Shown here: piece after piece, positions 51,038 through 60,997 of the stretch
Position numbering within the stretch: the stretch's first letter is position 1
Layout: every line of letters starts with the position of its first letter
Assembly: GCF_004570865.1 (NCBI RefSeq)
Contig: NZ_SPQS01000002.1
Coordinates: 310,001-374,000, forward strand
DNA length: 64,000 bases
Direction of reading: 5' to 3'
Source of the DNA: Bradyrhizobium frederickii
GTDB taxonomy: Bacteria > Pseudomonadota > Alphaproteobacteria > Rhizobiales > Xanthobacteraceae
The notes under the pieces: model-generated
Databases searched by the model: none
Told to the model about the DNA's origin: nothing
The model's input: the letters and a program-made list of their open reading frames with translations, nothing else
Position numbers and translations under genes: made by a program

Positions 51038-51900
51038 TGCGCGACTTCTCGTCCGATCACCGCTGGCTGTCGCTGAACACGGCGACGGTCCGCAAGCAGG
51101 GTGACCTCATCGCGATCATCGATGCCTGTGCGAAGCACGGCATTCGTGCCATCGATCCCTGGCGCGACCAGGTCGCCGCCGTCGGTCTCGAGCGCGCCGC
51201 GCGCGCGGTCCGCGAGGCTGGCCTCGATCTGTCGGGCTATTGCCGCGGCGGCATGTTCACCTCGGACGCATCGCGCCGGGGCGAGGTGCGCGACGACAAC
51301 AGGCGCTGCGTCGACGAAGCCAAGGCGCTGGGCGCGCCTTGCATCGTGCTGGTCGTCGGCGGCCTGCCGCAATATTCGCGGCCGGGCAGCGAGGCCTCGA
51401 AGGATCTCGTGGCGGCGCGTGGGCAGGTCGAGGAAGCGCTGGCCGACATGCTCGACTACGCCAGGCAGGCGAAGCTGCCGCTGGCGATCGAGCCGTTGCA
51501 TCCGGCCTATGCGGCCGACCGGGCCTGCGTGAACACGACCAAGCAGGCGCTCGATATCTGTGACCGGCTCGATCCCGGCCGCACCGGCATGCTCGGCGTC
51601 GCGCTCGACGTCTATCACATCTGGTGGGACCCGGAGCTGATGGGTCAGATCGCGCGCGCCGGCAAGGAGCGCCTGCTGGCCTTCCATGTCTGCGACTGGC
51701 TGGTGCCGACGAAAGACATCCTCAACGACCGCGGCATGATGGGCGACGGCGTCATCGACATCAAATCGGTGCGTCAAGCGGTCGAAGCGCAGGGCTTTGC
51801 CGGCTATTCCGAGATCGAGATCTTCTCCAACGATTGGTGGGGCAAGCCGATGGACGAGGTGCTGCGCACCTGCATCGCGCGGCATAAGACGGTAGTGTAG
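51037..51900 (+). CDS. Sugar phosphate isomerase/epimerase-like TIM-barrel protein
   Basis: This 287-residue xylose-isomerase-like barrel protein (AP_endonuc_2 fold) has conserved metal-type residues: Glu in AIEPLHP, Asp in ALDVYHIWWD, His in FHVCDW and Glu in YSEIEIFSN. Relatives include IolE/IolH dehydratases and keto-sugar epimerases or hydrolases. The start (ATG at 51037) overlaps the DUF993 stop by one base, so the two are coupled. It is the last gene of the enolase/Gfo/DUF993 cluster. Confidence 0.87.
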   Translation: MRDFSSDHRWLSLNTATVRKQGDLIAIIDACAKHGIRAIDPWRDQVAAVGLERAARAVREAGLDLSGYCRGGMFTSDASRRGEVRDDNRRCVDEAKALGAPCIVLVVGGLPQYSRPGSEASKDLVAARGQVEEALADMLDYARQAKLPLAIEPLHPAYAADRACVNTTKQALDICDRLDPGRTGMLGVALDVYHIWWDPELMGQIARAGKERLLAFHVCDWLVPTKDILNDRGMMGDGVIDIKSVRQAVEAQGFAGYSEIEIFSNDWWGKPMDEVLRTCIARHKTVV

Positions 51901-52086
51901 TCACAGGTCCGCTGGCCTCACGGGCTTAGGGACATTGTTGGACTTGCTGGTGACTGCGGGGATGGATCTGTCCTCGTTAGATCCCCGGTGTCGAATAGCA
52001 GCCTGGTTCCCTCACGTTTCCGATGTCGCGCACCGCCCAGGAGTGATAGGATGGGGCTCACGAAGGTCAAAATGAGGGAGGGAATC

Positions 52087-52485
52087 ATGACGAACTTGGC
52101 GCCTTCCACGAGCTTCGACCTCAGAGAAGAAATTACTGCGGCTTATGCCGCCTGGGATTCGGCGTTCAACAAAGCTGACTCTAAAGCGGTTGCCGCAGCC
52201 TATGTTTCGAACGCTAAAGTACTACCACCGACGCATCAGGTCATATCGGGTCCGGAAGAAATCGAAAATTTCTTCGCTGGACTGTTTTCAGGCGGTTTCA
52301 CTGATCACAAACTAACGATCATGGACGCGGGTGGAGACGAGAAGGTCGTCTACAGTACGGCAAAATGGACGGCCGACGGCAGCGGATCGGATGGGAGCCG
52401 TCAAAGCGTCGGCGGCCTTGCTGCCCATGTGTTCGAGCGTCAAGCGGACGGCTCACTGAAGCTGAGGTTACATACCTTCAACTGA
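52087..52485 (+). CDS. SnoaL/NTF2-like protein
   Basis: This 132-residue protein has the pattern of DUF4440/SnoaL-like NTF2-fold proteins: an N-terminal helix (EEITAAYAAWDSAFNKADSKAVAAAYVSNAKVLPP) and the sheet segments that follow, ending in RLHTFN. They form a cone-shaped pocket and act as isomerases, hydrolases or binding proteins. The ATG is preceded by GAGGGAGGGAATC. The cyclase-like signalling gene starts 42 bp downstream on the same strand, so the two may be cotranscribed. The base composition here is lower in GC than the region before. Confidence 0.82.
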   Translation: MTNLAPSTSFDLREEITAAYAAWDSAFNKADSKAVAAAYVSNAKVLPPTHQVISGPEEIENFFAGLFSGGFTDHKLTIMDAGGDEKVVYSTAKWTADGSGSDGSRQSVGGLAAHVFERQADGSLKLRLHTFN

Positions 52486-52527
52486 GCTCGCCGTCCAATC
52501 GCTGGGCGCCGCGCGAGGAGACTTCGC

Positions 52528-55500
52528 GTGGATATAACGGAATGGCTTCGCGGTCTTGGGCTGGAGCGCTACACTCAGGCTTTCCTGGACGCCGAAGTCA
52601 CGCCTGATGTCCTGCAAGAGCTGACGGAAGCCGATCTGCGAGAGCTTGGCTTGCCGCTCGGCCCGCGCAAGACCGTGCTGAAAGCGATTCAAGCGCGCTC
52701 GATTGCTGCCGCCCTCATTGGTGCTGGTGAACCAGCTGGACAGGTAAGGCCGGTACTACCGTCAGAGGCGGACCGTCGGCAGCTTACAGTCATGTTCGTC
52801 GACTTGGTCGGTTCGACCGCCCTCGCCTCGGGACGCGACCCCGAGGAGGTGCGTGAGTTCATGCAGGCCTACCACAACACCGTGGCGGGTGAGATCGCTC
52901 GGTTCGAAGGCCACATAGCCAAATTTCTGGGCGACGGCGTTCTCGCGTATTTCGGTTGGCCTCGGGCGCATGAAGATGAGGCGGAGCGTGCCATCCGGGC
53001 TGGACTTCGGGTGACCAAGGCGGTCGCGTCCCTGACGGGCCCGAGCGGCTTAGCGCTTGCCGCTCGCGTCGGCATTGCAACTGGTCTGGTCGTGGTCGGT
53101 GAACTCGTCGGCGAGGGAGAGGCTCGCGAGCGCGCTGTGATCGGTGAGACGCCGAACCTGGCCGCACGCCTGCAGGGGCTGGCCGAGCCCGGCGACGTCG
53201 TGATTGCCGAGTCAACGCGCCGCCTACTCGGCGAAGCTTTCATGTACCGCGACCTCGGCACGGTGCCTCTCAAGGGCTTTCCCGGACCGGTACAGGCCTG
53301 GCTCGTCACTGGGGAGGGCGAAGCCGAGAGCCGTTTCGACGCCCAGCACGGTATGGCCACGACCGCGCTGATCGGACGAGACCAAGAACTTGCGTTGCTC
53401 TTGGACCGGTGGGAGTGCGCAAAGGAGCGAGAGGGACAGATCGTGCTGCTCGGCGGCGAAGCAGGGATTGGCAAGTCACGACTCGTGCGGGCCCTGCGCG
53501 ATCACCTCGCAGGCGCGTCGCATACGCCGCTGAGCCATTTCTGTTCGCCATTCCATACCAACACTGCGTTGTACCCGATTATTGGCCTTCTTGAACGGGC
53601 GGCGGGAATAAGACGGGAAGATGCTCCCGAACAACAGCTCGATAAGCTCGAAGCCATGCTCGCTCTTGCGACAAGCGACGTGCATGAGAGCGCACCGGTT
53701 CTTGCCGACCTCTTGGCAATTCCAGCAGGTGGGAGATACCCGCCACTCGCGCTCAGTCCACACCAGAAGAAAGAGCGAACGTTCCAAGCCCTGCTGGAGC
53801 AGATCCAAGGCCTGTCGGCAAGGCAGCCGCTTCTTGCCATATACGAGGATGTCCACTGGGCAGATCCTACCATGCTCGAACTCCTCGACCGGGCTGTTGA
53901 CGAAGTGCAGGGTCTTCCGATTCTGATGATTAGCACCTTCCGGCCGGAGTTCGTTTCGCGCTGGACAGGCCATGGACACGTGACGGCGCTTTCTTTGAGC
54001 CGACTCGGCCGGAGGCAAGGGGCGGCTGTGGTAGATCGGGTCACGGGCGGCAAAATACTTCCACAAGAGGTGCTTGAGCAGATCTTGGCCAAGACCGATG
54101 GCGTGCCGCTATTTGTCGAGGAACTCACCAAGGCCGTCATTGAATCCGGACTGCTTAAAGACCACGGCAGCCACTATGAGTTGATAGGTCCGTTGCCGCC
54201 GCTGGCGATCCCGACGACACTGCAGGATTCGTTGATGGCGCGCCTCGATCGGTTGGCGCCGGTCAAGGAAGTCGCCCAGATCGCAGCTTGCATTGGGCGC
54301 GAATTTGGGCACGACCTTCTGCGATCAGTTACAGCGCTCGACGAGCATGCGCTGCAGCGTGCTCTCAATGAGCTATTAACAGCCGAGCTCATATTCCGGC
54401 GTGGAGCACCTCCGGATATTGGCTACAGCTTCAAGCACGCGCTGGTCCAAGATATCGCGCATGAGAGCCTCTTAAAGGGCAAACGACAGCAGATCCATGC
54501 CCGCATCGCTGCAGCTCTCGAAGAACACTATCCTGCCCGTGCGGAGGCGGAGCCGGAAACGATTGCTTCGCACTTTACGCAGGGTGGGTTGGCGGGAAAG
54601 GCCGTCGGCTATTGGCTGCGGGCCGGCCGGATTGCAGCGGGACGTTCTGCCAATCTCGAAGCGATCACTCATCTCACAAGGGGACTGGAGGCACTGAAGT
54701 CCAGTCCACAAGGACCCGAGCGCGATCGCCAGGAGCTCGCGCTGCAAACGGCGATCGGAGGTCCGCTGATCGCCATTCACGGATACACGGCGCCGCAATT
54801 GGGCACTGCCTTCAGCAGGGCTCACGCGCTCTGTTATGAACTCGATGACACGGATGCCTTGTTCGCTACTCTTAGCGGGAAGTTTATTTTCCACTTCGTG
54901 CGCGGCGACTTTGGTGCCATGCAGATCCTTGTTGCCGAGGGGCAACGCGCCGCCGAGCGGACCGGCGACACGGCGCTTGATCTAGCTGCACATCGTATGG
55001 CGGCGCTCACCGCCATGCATGCCGGCGACTTTCTTACGGCTCGCTCGGAGTTCGAAATGATCTTGAGTCGTTATCAGCCGGACACGCATCGGCCGCCGCC
55101 AGTTCACTATGTACATGACCCGAAGGCCTCCGCGTTACCCTATTTGGCAATTGTGCTTTGGGTGCTTGGCTACCCCGAACAGGCCCAGAGGACCAGCCGC
55201 GCGTCGTTTGAATACGCTGCGGAGCTGAATCAGACGAACCTTACCGCGCACGTGCAGGTCTATGGCGGAGCGGGGCCTGCGGAGCTGATGGGTGACACGG
55301 CGGCTGTGCATGCGCACGCCGATGCAATCATCGATCTCGCCGATCAGCACAGCTTGAACTATTGGCGCTTGAGCGGCCTCATCCTGCGGGGCTGGGCAAT
55401 GGCAAAAGAAGGTAACGTGCAGGGCGGCCTGCCGCTCATGCGCCTCAGTCTGAACGAGCGAGCCAGGCTCGGAGCCAGTTGGTACCAGGTCCGGTACTTG

Positions 55501-55893
55501 TGGATGCTCGCGGCAATGTACCACCAGTTGGGCGACGACGAAAACGGGCTGGCCACCCTCGCGGAAGCGAAGGCCATTGCTGCGCGCAACGAAGAACATA
55601 TTTGGGAGGCGGAGCTTGCATGCATTGATGGCGAACTGCGTCGTATTGGCGGTGCTTCTGCTGATGAGGCCGAGAATTATTTGCAAGCTGCGCTCATAAT
55701 TGCTCAAAGCCAAAGCGCGAAATCCTTCGAATTGCGTGCGGCCATGAGTCTGGCTCGGCTCTGGCGGGACCAGGGCCGGGTGGCCGACGCGCGGGGCCTC
55801 CTTGGTTCCGTTTATGGCTGGTTTACGGAAGGTTTTGAAACAGCAGACCTTCGTTCCGCCAAGCCGCTCATGCAGGAACTTGCTGAGGTCTGA
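52528..55893 (+). CDS. SAM domain-class III nucleotide cyclase-ATPase-TPR signalling protein
   Basis: This 1121-residue protein has an N-terminal SAM domain (1-60: MDITEWLRGLGLERYTQAFL), then a class III adenylate/guanylate cyclase domain (~82-265) with metal Asp92 (FVDLVGST) and Asp136 (GDGVLAYFG) and the NLAARLQ segment. Next is an AAA/NACHT-like ATPase with P-loop GEAGIGKS (310-317), and about 550 residues of TPR-like helices. It would make cAMP under control of ATP-dependent sensing. The start is a GTG at 52528 after GAGGAGACTTCGC. Many Bradyrhizobium paralogues of this type are known. Confidence 0.92.
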   Translation: MDITEWLRGLGLERYTQAFLDAEVTPDVLQELTEADLRELGLPLGPRKTVLKAIQARSIAAALIGAGEPAGQVRPVLPSEADRRQLTVMFVDLVGSTALASGRDPEEVREFMQAYHNTVAGEIARFEGHIAKFLGDGVLAYFGWPRAHEDEAERAIRAGLRVTKAVASLTGPSGLALAARVGIATGLVVVGELVGEGEARERAVIGETPNLAARLQGLAEPGDVVIAESTRRLLGEAFMYRDLGTVPLKGFPGPVQAWLVTGEGEAESRFDAQHGMATTALIGRDQELALLLDRWECAKEREGQIVLLGGEAGIGKSRLVRALRDHLAGASHTPLSHFCSPFHTNTALYPIIGLLERAAGIRREDAPEQQLDKLEAMLALATSDVHESAPVLADLLAIPAGGRYPPLALSPHQKKERTFQALLEQIQGLSARQPLLAIYEDVHWADPTMLELLDRAVDEVQGLPILMISTFRPEFVSRWTGHGHVTALSLSRLGRRQGAAVVDRVTGGKILPQEVLEQILAKTDGVPLFVEELTKAVIESGLLKDHGSHYELIGPLPPLAIPTTLQDSLMARLDRLAPVKEVAQIAACIGREFGHDLLRSVTALDEHALQRALNELLTAELIFRRGAPPDIGYSFKHALVQDIAHESLLKGKRQQIHARIAAALEEHYPARAEAEPETIASHFTQGGLAGKAVGYWLRAGRIAAGRSANLEAITHLTRGLEALKSSPQGPERDRQELALQTAIGGPLIAIHGYTAPQLGTAFSRAHALCYELDDTDALFATLSGKFIFHFVRGDFGAMQILVAEGQRAAERTGDTALDLAAHRMAALTAMHAGDFLTARSEFEMILSRYQPDTHRPPPVHYVHDPKASALPYLAIVLWVLGYPEQAQRTSRASFEYAAELNQTNLTAHVQVYGGAGPAELMGDTAAVHAHADAIIDLADQHSLNYWRLSGLILRGWAMAKEGNVQGGLPLMRLSLNERARLGASWYQVRYLWMLAAMYHQLGDDENGLATLAEAKAIAARNEEHIWEAELACIDGELRRIGGASADEAENYLQAALIIAQSQSAKSFELRAAMSLARLWRDQGRVADARGLLGSVYGWFTEGFETADLRSAKPLMQELAEV

Positions 55894-56254
55894 TTCCTTC
55901 TCGTCGTCGCCCACGATTGCCCATCAACATCGACCTCAAACCCCGGCTTATCAATCGCCAATTCAATCTGCGAAGCTGTAGCAATACGAATGCGATTTTC
56001 TTGCTTCCCACAATCCAATGCCATTGGCTCGAAGGAAATTGAGCAGTCTCAAGCGATCACGAACACAAATGATGCTCGACGGGAGATGAGGTCCGCCGCG
56101 TGAGGAGGAATGAGGCTGTCGTTTGCATCAGCGCCACCGCACTTCTCCCAGGGAGCTCCGAGTCGAGCACGCATGTTCTCGTCTTGCTTTGGGGCAGGCG
56201 GTCACGTCACCCGCGTCGTTCGGCCACTGCACAACGGGACCGCGATGCTGTCTC
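55894..56254. other. Intergenic stretch, no gene seen
   Basis: No supported gene, repeat or clear terminator was found in these ~360 bases between the convergent signalling-protein and LTXXQ-protein genes. Short frames exist but lack ribosome-binding sites and family resemblance. Confidence 0.5.
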
Positions 56255-58126
56255 TTAGGGGCTTGCGACCTGTTGCAGCGTGTTGAAGCGCGCTTTCTGC
56301 TCGCTGCTCAGCGTGGCATAGAACTCGTCCAGGGCGGGTTCGACCAGCTTGGCGGCCGTCAGCATGGCCTCGAGCCGGTGCTGCATCGCCTCCAGCCGTC
56401 CGACGGGCGTCAGCGGCACATCGTTCGGACAGGCCGCCTGCAGGCCCTCAACGCCCTTGGCCGTCGCTTCGCTCAGACGGTCGAGCGCCTCCTTCTGTTT
56501 GCCTGCGGGGTGGAGCACAGCCTCGACCCTCTGGATCGGCAACTGCGTTAGGCTGGACTTCGGATCGCCGCAGCCCTCGGCACTGGCTTCCTGCGGCTGT
56601 GATGATCGCTCGCCGACATTGGGGCCGAGCGCGCTGAAGCGGGCCTGCTGTTCGTCACTGAGCGAGTTGTAGAAATTCTCCAGTGCCGGTCGCACGATCT
56701 TGACGGCTTCCAGCGTCGCGCTGATGCGGTTCATCATCGCACGCAAGCGGCCAGGGGGTGTCAATGCATAGGTCTCCGCGCAGGAGTCCTTGAACACGCC
56801 GGCAGCGTTGGCGGCTGCGGTCTTCAACTCGTCGAGCAGTGCGCGTTGCTCCGGCGTCGGCTTCACCGCACGCGCGATATCGGCAAGCGGCCAGGCGGTC
56901 ACGCCCTTGTCCGGTGCGCCGCACAATTGCTGGAGCGTTTGTCGGCTCACGCTGGCGCGTGGACGCGCGCGGTCGCCGCGGGCCTGCGGATAGTCATACG
57001 GGTTGGTGCTGGCATAGGCGGAGTAGGGGCTATCACCACCCCAGAACACGGTGTCGACGAAGTCGTCATACGCGTACGCCCAATAGGCGGGCTCGTAGGC
57101 ATAGGACCAGAACGTGTAGTCGAAGATGTCGGAATAGGCATAAGGCCAGAACACGGGCCCAAGCCAGGCCACGAACACCGCGGGATGGCGATGTCGCCAG
57201 GCCTGCCGGGGAGCCCAGCCGCTCTGGCGAGTGGTGAGGGCCGCCTGGGCTTGCGCAGGGGCCTGCTCGCGGAAGCGCTCGGCAAACCGCCCGCGCTGGG
57301 CGGCCTGGGCAGCGGCCGCAACAGCTGGCGCCCGCCCGGCGGGAGCTTGCAGTCCAAGCTGCTGCTGACGCGCCAGGTCACTTTGTTGAGCGCGCTGTTC
57401 ACGCTGAAGCAAGCGGTTCTGCGTCTGGAGCGTCCGTTGCTGCTCGCGCAACGCCCGCGCGCCTTCCGGTTTCTGCGACTGGAGCTGCTGCACGCGCTGC
57501 TGCAGGCGATCGATGCGGGTCTGGCGCTCCGTCGTCTGGCGCGACAGCATCTCGCGCTGCCGCTGCTGCACCATCTGCTGGCGCTGCTGGACTTGCTGTT
57601 GGACTTGCTGCTGGCGCTGTTGCGCGCGCGGTTCGATCTGATCTCGCCGCGACATCCGCTCGCTCGCGGCCGGCGGTCCGCTGGGCCGGGAGGGGGCGGC
57701 GATGTGCGGCGTCGGCCGGGGCGCCATGGCCGGACGTTGCGGTGCTGCCGGCGTCCGATGGAATTCAGGTCGCGGCGCCGACACGTGCGGAGCTGCCCGC
57801 GGTGGCGGTGCAGCGAAATGTGGGGTCGGGCGCGGTGGCGGTGAGGCGATGCGCGGCGCAGGATGTGGCGCCATAGCCGGCCGCTGCGGCATGGCCGGGG
57901 GATGGAATGCCGGCGCGGCGGGACGTGCCATGGCAGGTGGCGCAGCCGGACGGGCCATGGCCGGTGGTGCTGCTGGCTGAGGTGCCGGCGCTGCGGCTGG
58001 ACCCGGTGGCCCGCCCCTTCCATGCCCATGGCCCTGGCCGGGTCCTTGGGCGAACGCGCCGACGCTCGGCGCCAGCATCGAGATACCAACTAAGACGGCC
58101 GTAAGGCAAACGCCACGCGGAAGCAT
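56255..58126 (-). CDS. Secreted Pro/Gln-rich protein with two LTXXQ (Spy-like) repeats
   Basis: This 623-residue protein has a Sec signal (MLPRGVCLTAVLVGISMLAPSVGAFAQ), then a Pro/Ala/His-rich low-complexity part (~30-165), a Gln/Arg-rich coiled coil (~165-290), a Tyr/Trp-rich stretch (FWPYAYSDIFDY...), and two LTXXQ-type domains. Each of these has CG or CP-N, a LTPxGRLxAM helix and LEAV/AKLVRPALxxFYxxLSxEQxARF. It resembles Spy/CpxP-like periplasmic chaperones at the C-terminus. The ATG at 58126 (AGGATC upstream) is better than the GTG at 58156. Role: probably envelope stress or scaffold. Confidence 0.8.
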   Translation of the reverse strand: MLPRGVCLTAVLVGISMLAPSVGAFAQGPGQGHGHGRGGPPGPAAAPAPQPAAPPAMARPAAPPAMARPAAPAFHPPAMPQRPAMAPHPAPRIASPPPRPTPHFAAPPPRAAPHVSAPRPEFHRTPAAPQRPAMAPRPTPHIAAPSRPSGPPAASERMSRRDQIEPRAQQRQQQVQQQVQQRQQMVQQRQREMLSRQTTERQTRIDRLQQRVQQLQSQKPEGARALREQQRTLQTQNRLLQREQRAQQSDLARQQQLGLQAPAGRAPAVAAAAQAAQRGRFAERFREQAPAQAQAALTTRQSGWAPRQAWRHRHPAVFVAWLGPVFWPYAYSDIFDYTFWSYAYEPAYWAYAYDDFVDTVFWGGDSPYSAYASTNPYDYPQARGDRARPRASVSRQTLQQLCGAPDKGVTAWPLADIARAVKPTPEQRALLDELKTAAANAAGVFKDSCAETYALTPPGRLRAMMNRISATLEAVKIVRPALENFYNSLSDEQQARFSALGPNVGERSSQPQEASAEGCGDPKSSLTQLPIQRVEAVLHPAGKQKEALDRLSEATAKGVEGLQAACPNDVPLTPVGRLEAMQHRLEAMLTAAKLVEPALDEFYATLSSEQKARFNTLQQVASP

Positions 58127-58232
58127 GATCCTAGCTCCCAGCTCGTAATCGCCCACGACGTTTCAACGCGCAGATTGCGGAATCGTTCGTTGCTGGCGGC
58201 GGCCGGCATGCGATCTTCGGACGCAGGCAGTC

Positions 58233-59447
58233 TCAGGAGAAGTCCTGCGTCAGGGTGGTGGCGAGCCGCTCCAGCGCCCAGTCGACCTGGTCGCTTGTGA
58301 TCACCAGCGGCGGAGCGATCCGGATCGTTTGCTCATGGGTATCCTTGGCGAGGATGCCCATGCCCCGAAGCGCCTCGCAGTAGCGGCGCGCGCGGCCGGC
58401 CTCGGGATGCAGCTCGACCGCCAGCATCAAGCCGCGCCCGCGCACTTCGCGGATCGTATTGGCGCGGATGTCTTTCAAGCCTTCGAGAAAGCGCATGCCC
58501 TGCCTGGCCGCGTTCTCGATCATGCCTTCCTCGACCAGCACGCGCATCGCGGCGCGCGCCACTGCGCAGGCAAGCGGGTTGCCGCCGAAGGTCGAACCGT
58601 GCTGCCCGGGCCTCAATGTCCCGAGCACGTCGTTGTTCGAGAGCACGGCCGACACCGGATAGAAGCCGCCGGACAGGGCCTTGCCGAGCAGCGTCACGTC
58701 GGCCTCGATTCCCTCGTGCTGCTCGGCGAGCAGCTTGCCGGTGCGGCCGAGCCCGGTCTGGATCTCGTCGAGCACCAGCATCACGTTGTTGGCGGTGCAG
58801 AGCTGGCGCACCTCGGTGAAATAGCCGGCTGGCGGAATGATGACGCCGGCTTCGCCCTGGATAGGCTCGACCAGAAAGGCGACGGTGTTTGGGGTGATTG
58901 CGTCTTGCAACGCCGCGGCGTCGCCGAACGGGATGATCCTGAAACCCGGCGCGAACGGCCCGAAATGTGTGCGTGTCTCGGGGTCGGTCGAAAAGCCGAC
59001 GATGCCCAGCGTGCGTCCGTGGAAATTGTTGGCGCAGACGATGATCTCGGCCGCACCATCCGGCACGCCTTTCACCTCATAGCCCCATTTGCGCACCGCC
59101 TTGATCGCGCTTTCGACTGCCTCGGCGCCGCTGTTCATCGGCAGCACCTTGTGGGAGCCGGTGAGCGCGGCGATCTCTTCGTAGAACAGGGCGAGCTGGT
59201 CGTTGTGGAAGGCGCGCGAGGTGAGTGTCAGCCTGCGTGCCTGTTCGACCATTGCCGCCAGGATCTTGGGGTGGCAGTGGCCCTGGCTGACCGCCGAATA
59301 GGCCGAGAGGCAATCGAGATAGCGGTTACCTTCGGTATCCCAGACCCAGACACCTTCGCCGCGCGACAGAACGACCCCGATCGGCTCGTAATTATGGGCG
59401 CCAAAGCGTGCTTCTGTCGCGACGAAATCAATGATCGACGAGCTCAT
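58233..59447 (-). CDS. rocD: Ornithine aminotransferase
   Basis: This 404-residue class III PLP aminotransferase has the family landmarks: the substrate-binding [13 protein letters not shown] segment, NFHGRT, the PLP Asp in LVLDEIQTG and the Schiff-base Lys256 (LLGKALSGG), followed by [11 protein letters not shown]. Full-length resemblance to RocD is strong. It converts ornithine and 2-oxoglutarate to glutamate semialdehyde and glutamate. The ATG at 59447 follows GGAGTGACGACAG. It is alone on this strand between the LTXXQ and P450 genes. Confidence 0.9.
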   Translation of the reverse strand: MSSSIIDFVATEARFGAHNYEPIGVVLSRGEGVWVWDTEGNRYLDCLSAYSAVSQGHCHPKILAAMVEQARRLTLTSRAFHNDQLALFYEEIAALTGSHKVLPMNSGAEAVESAIKAVRKWGYEVKGVPDGAAEIIVCANNFHGRTLGIVGFSTDPETRTHFGPFAPGFRIIPFGDAAALQDAITPNTVAFLVEPIQGEAGVIIPPAGYFTEVRQLCTANNVMLVLDEIQTGLGRTGKLLAEQHEGIEADVTLLGKALSGGFYPVSAVLSNNDVLGTLRPGQHGSTFGGNPLACAVARAAMRVLVEEGMIENAARQGMRFLEGLKDIRANTIREVRGRGLMLAVELHPEAGRARRYCEALRGMGILAKDTHEQTIRIAPPLVITSDQVDWALERLATTLTQDFS

Positions 59448-59671
59448 CTGTCGTCACTCCATTGCTGCGCGGCGGCGTCAATCTAGACCGGAGGCCGTCA
59501 ACTCTGATGTGGGTGTCAGCCAACCGTCTTGGAAGTCTGCCTGCGCCCGATGGCGGGGCGCGGCCTGATTTGGCTGAAATGTCAGATGGTTCTGCGGAAC
59601 CACAGGGCCTCGTTCGCCAACCTGGGCTCTACTGTGCATGGGGTTGTTTTGCCGTTTTTGTTTTGGAGGCC

Positions 59672-60892
59672 TCAGCCGATCGCACATGGCACGCTCAAAA
59701 AGCCACGAAACCGCACCCGGCCGCCCCGCACCGGCTTGCCGCTCACGGCGTAGTTCGGGAAACGCGCCAGGAAGCGTGAGATCGCGATCGCCCCTTCCAG
59801 CCGCGCCAGCGCCATGCCGGCGCATTGATGCGCGCCGGTGGCGAAGGCGAGATGCCGGTTCGGCGCGCGCGCGATATCGAAGCTCTCGGGGTCGGGAAAC
59901 TGCGCGGGATCGCGGTTGGCCGCGCCAATGCACAGCGTCACCGACGTGCCGGCCTCGAGCACGACACCGCCGAGCTCGACCCGCTCGGTGGTCATGCGGT
60001 TGCCGAGCTGGTTCGAGCTCTCGTAGCGCAGCATCTCCTCGACCGCGGTCTTGATCATGTCGGGGTTGTCGGTCAGCCGCTGCTTCTGGTCCGGATGCTG
60101 GTCCAGCGCCACGAGGCCGTTGCCGATCAGGTTGGTGGTGGTCTCGTGGCCGGCATTGAGCAGGAAGATGCAATTGTGCAGCAGCTCCTTCTCGGTCAGC
60201 CGCTCGCCGTTCTCCTCGCCCTGGATCAGGCGTGTCAGCACGTCGCGCTCGGGATTGCCGGGCTTGGCGCGCCGGCGCTCCACCAGCGTGTCGAGATAGG
60301 CGAGGAAGTCCGTCACCGCCTTGTTGCCGCGCGCAGCGGCTTCAGGGGTCACCACAGGTTCAAGCGCGCCGAGGATCGCCAGCGACCAGTCGCGCAGCGG
60401 CCCGCGCTCGTCATGGGGGACGTCGAGCAGATTGCCGATCACCTCGATCGGGATGGACGCGGCGAAATCCTCGATCAGCTCGCATTGTCCCTTGGCCGCG
60501 ATGGCGTCGAGCAGACCGTCGACAAGCTTGATGAGATCGCCCTCCATGCCGGCGATCGCCCGCGGCGACAGCGCGCCCATGATCAGGCGGCGCACGCGGG
60601 TATGGGACGGCGGGTCGTTGAAGACGAGGCTCGTGGTGTGGTGCTCGTAGAGCGGGGTGTCGCCGTATTTCGGTGCGAACTCACGCTTCTTGTCCGAGCT
60701 GAACGATTTGGTGTTCTTGTAGGTGGTGACGAGATCGTCATAGCGGGTCAGAAACACGGTGCCGCTGCGCAGGCGCTTGACCGGCTCGTTCTCCCGCAGT
60801 GCACGATAGGTCGGATAGGGGTTGTCGTAGAACTCGGGCGTCAGCTTCTCGAGATCGAAGCTTGCCGCCAGCTCCTTCGCATTTGCGTTCAT
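59672..60892 (-). CDS. Cytochrome P450
   Basis: This 406-residue bacterial P450 has the I-helix AGHETTT, the K-helix ExxR (EEMLRY) and the heme-ligand loop FATGAHQCAG with Cys357; the loop has Ala-Thr where most P450s have Gly-x-Gly. It is soluble and needs a ferredoxin and reductase; a candidate reductase is encoded at 38506. It is divergent from a two-subunit ThDP decarboxylase, with ~105 bp between starts, so a shared pathway is possible. The substrate is unknown. Confidence 0.92.
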   Translation of the reverse strand: MNANAKELAASFDLEKLTPEFYDNPYPTYRALRENEPVKRLRSGTVFLTRYDDLVTTYKNTKSFSSDKKREFAPKYGDTPLYEHHTTSLVFNDPPSHTRVRRLIMGALSPRAIAGMEGDLIKLVDGLLDAIAAKGQCELIEDFAASIPIEVIGNLLDVPHDERGPLRDWSLAILGALEPVVTPEAAARGNKAVTDFLAYLDTLVERRRAKPGNPERDVLTRLIQGEENGERLTEKELLHNCIFLLNAGHETTTNLIGNGLVALDQHPDQKQRLTDNPDMIKTAVEEMLRYESSNQLGNRMTTERVELGGVVLEAGTSVTLCIGAANRDPAQFPDPESFDIARAPNRHLAFATGAHQCAGMALARLEGAIAISRFLARFPNYAVSGKPVRGGRVRFRGFLSVPCAIG

Positions 60893-60997
60893 CCCGTTAT
60901 ACTCGCCGGTTAAAGCCGTTATGCCGTTTTTGTTGTTCTGATCGGCGCATGCATGCGTCTACAGTCTGCGTACCTTGCTAGCCGACCGGACAGGAAA

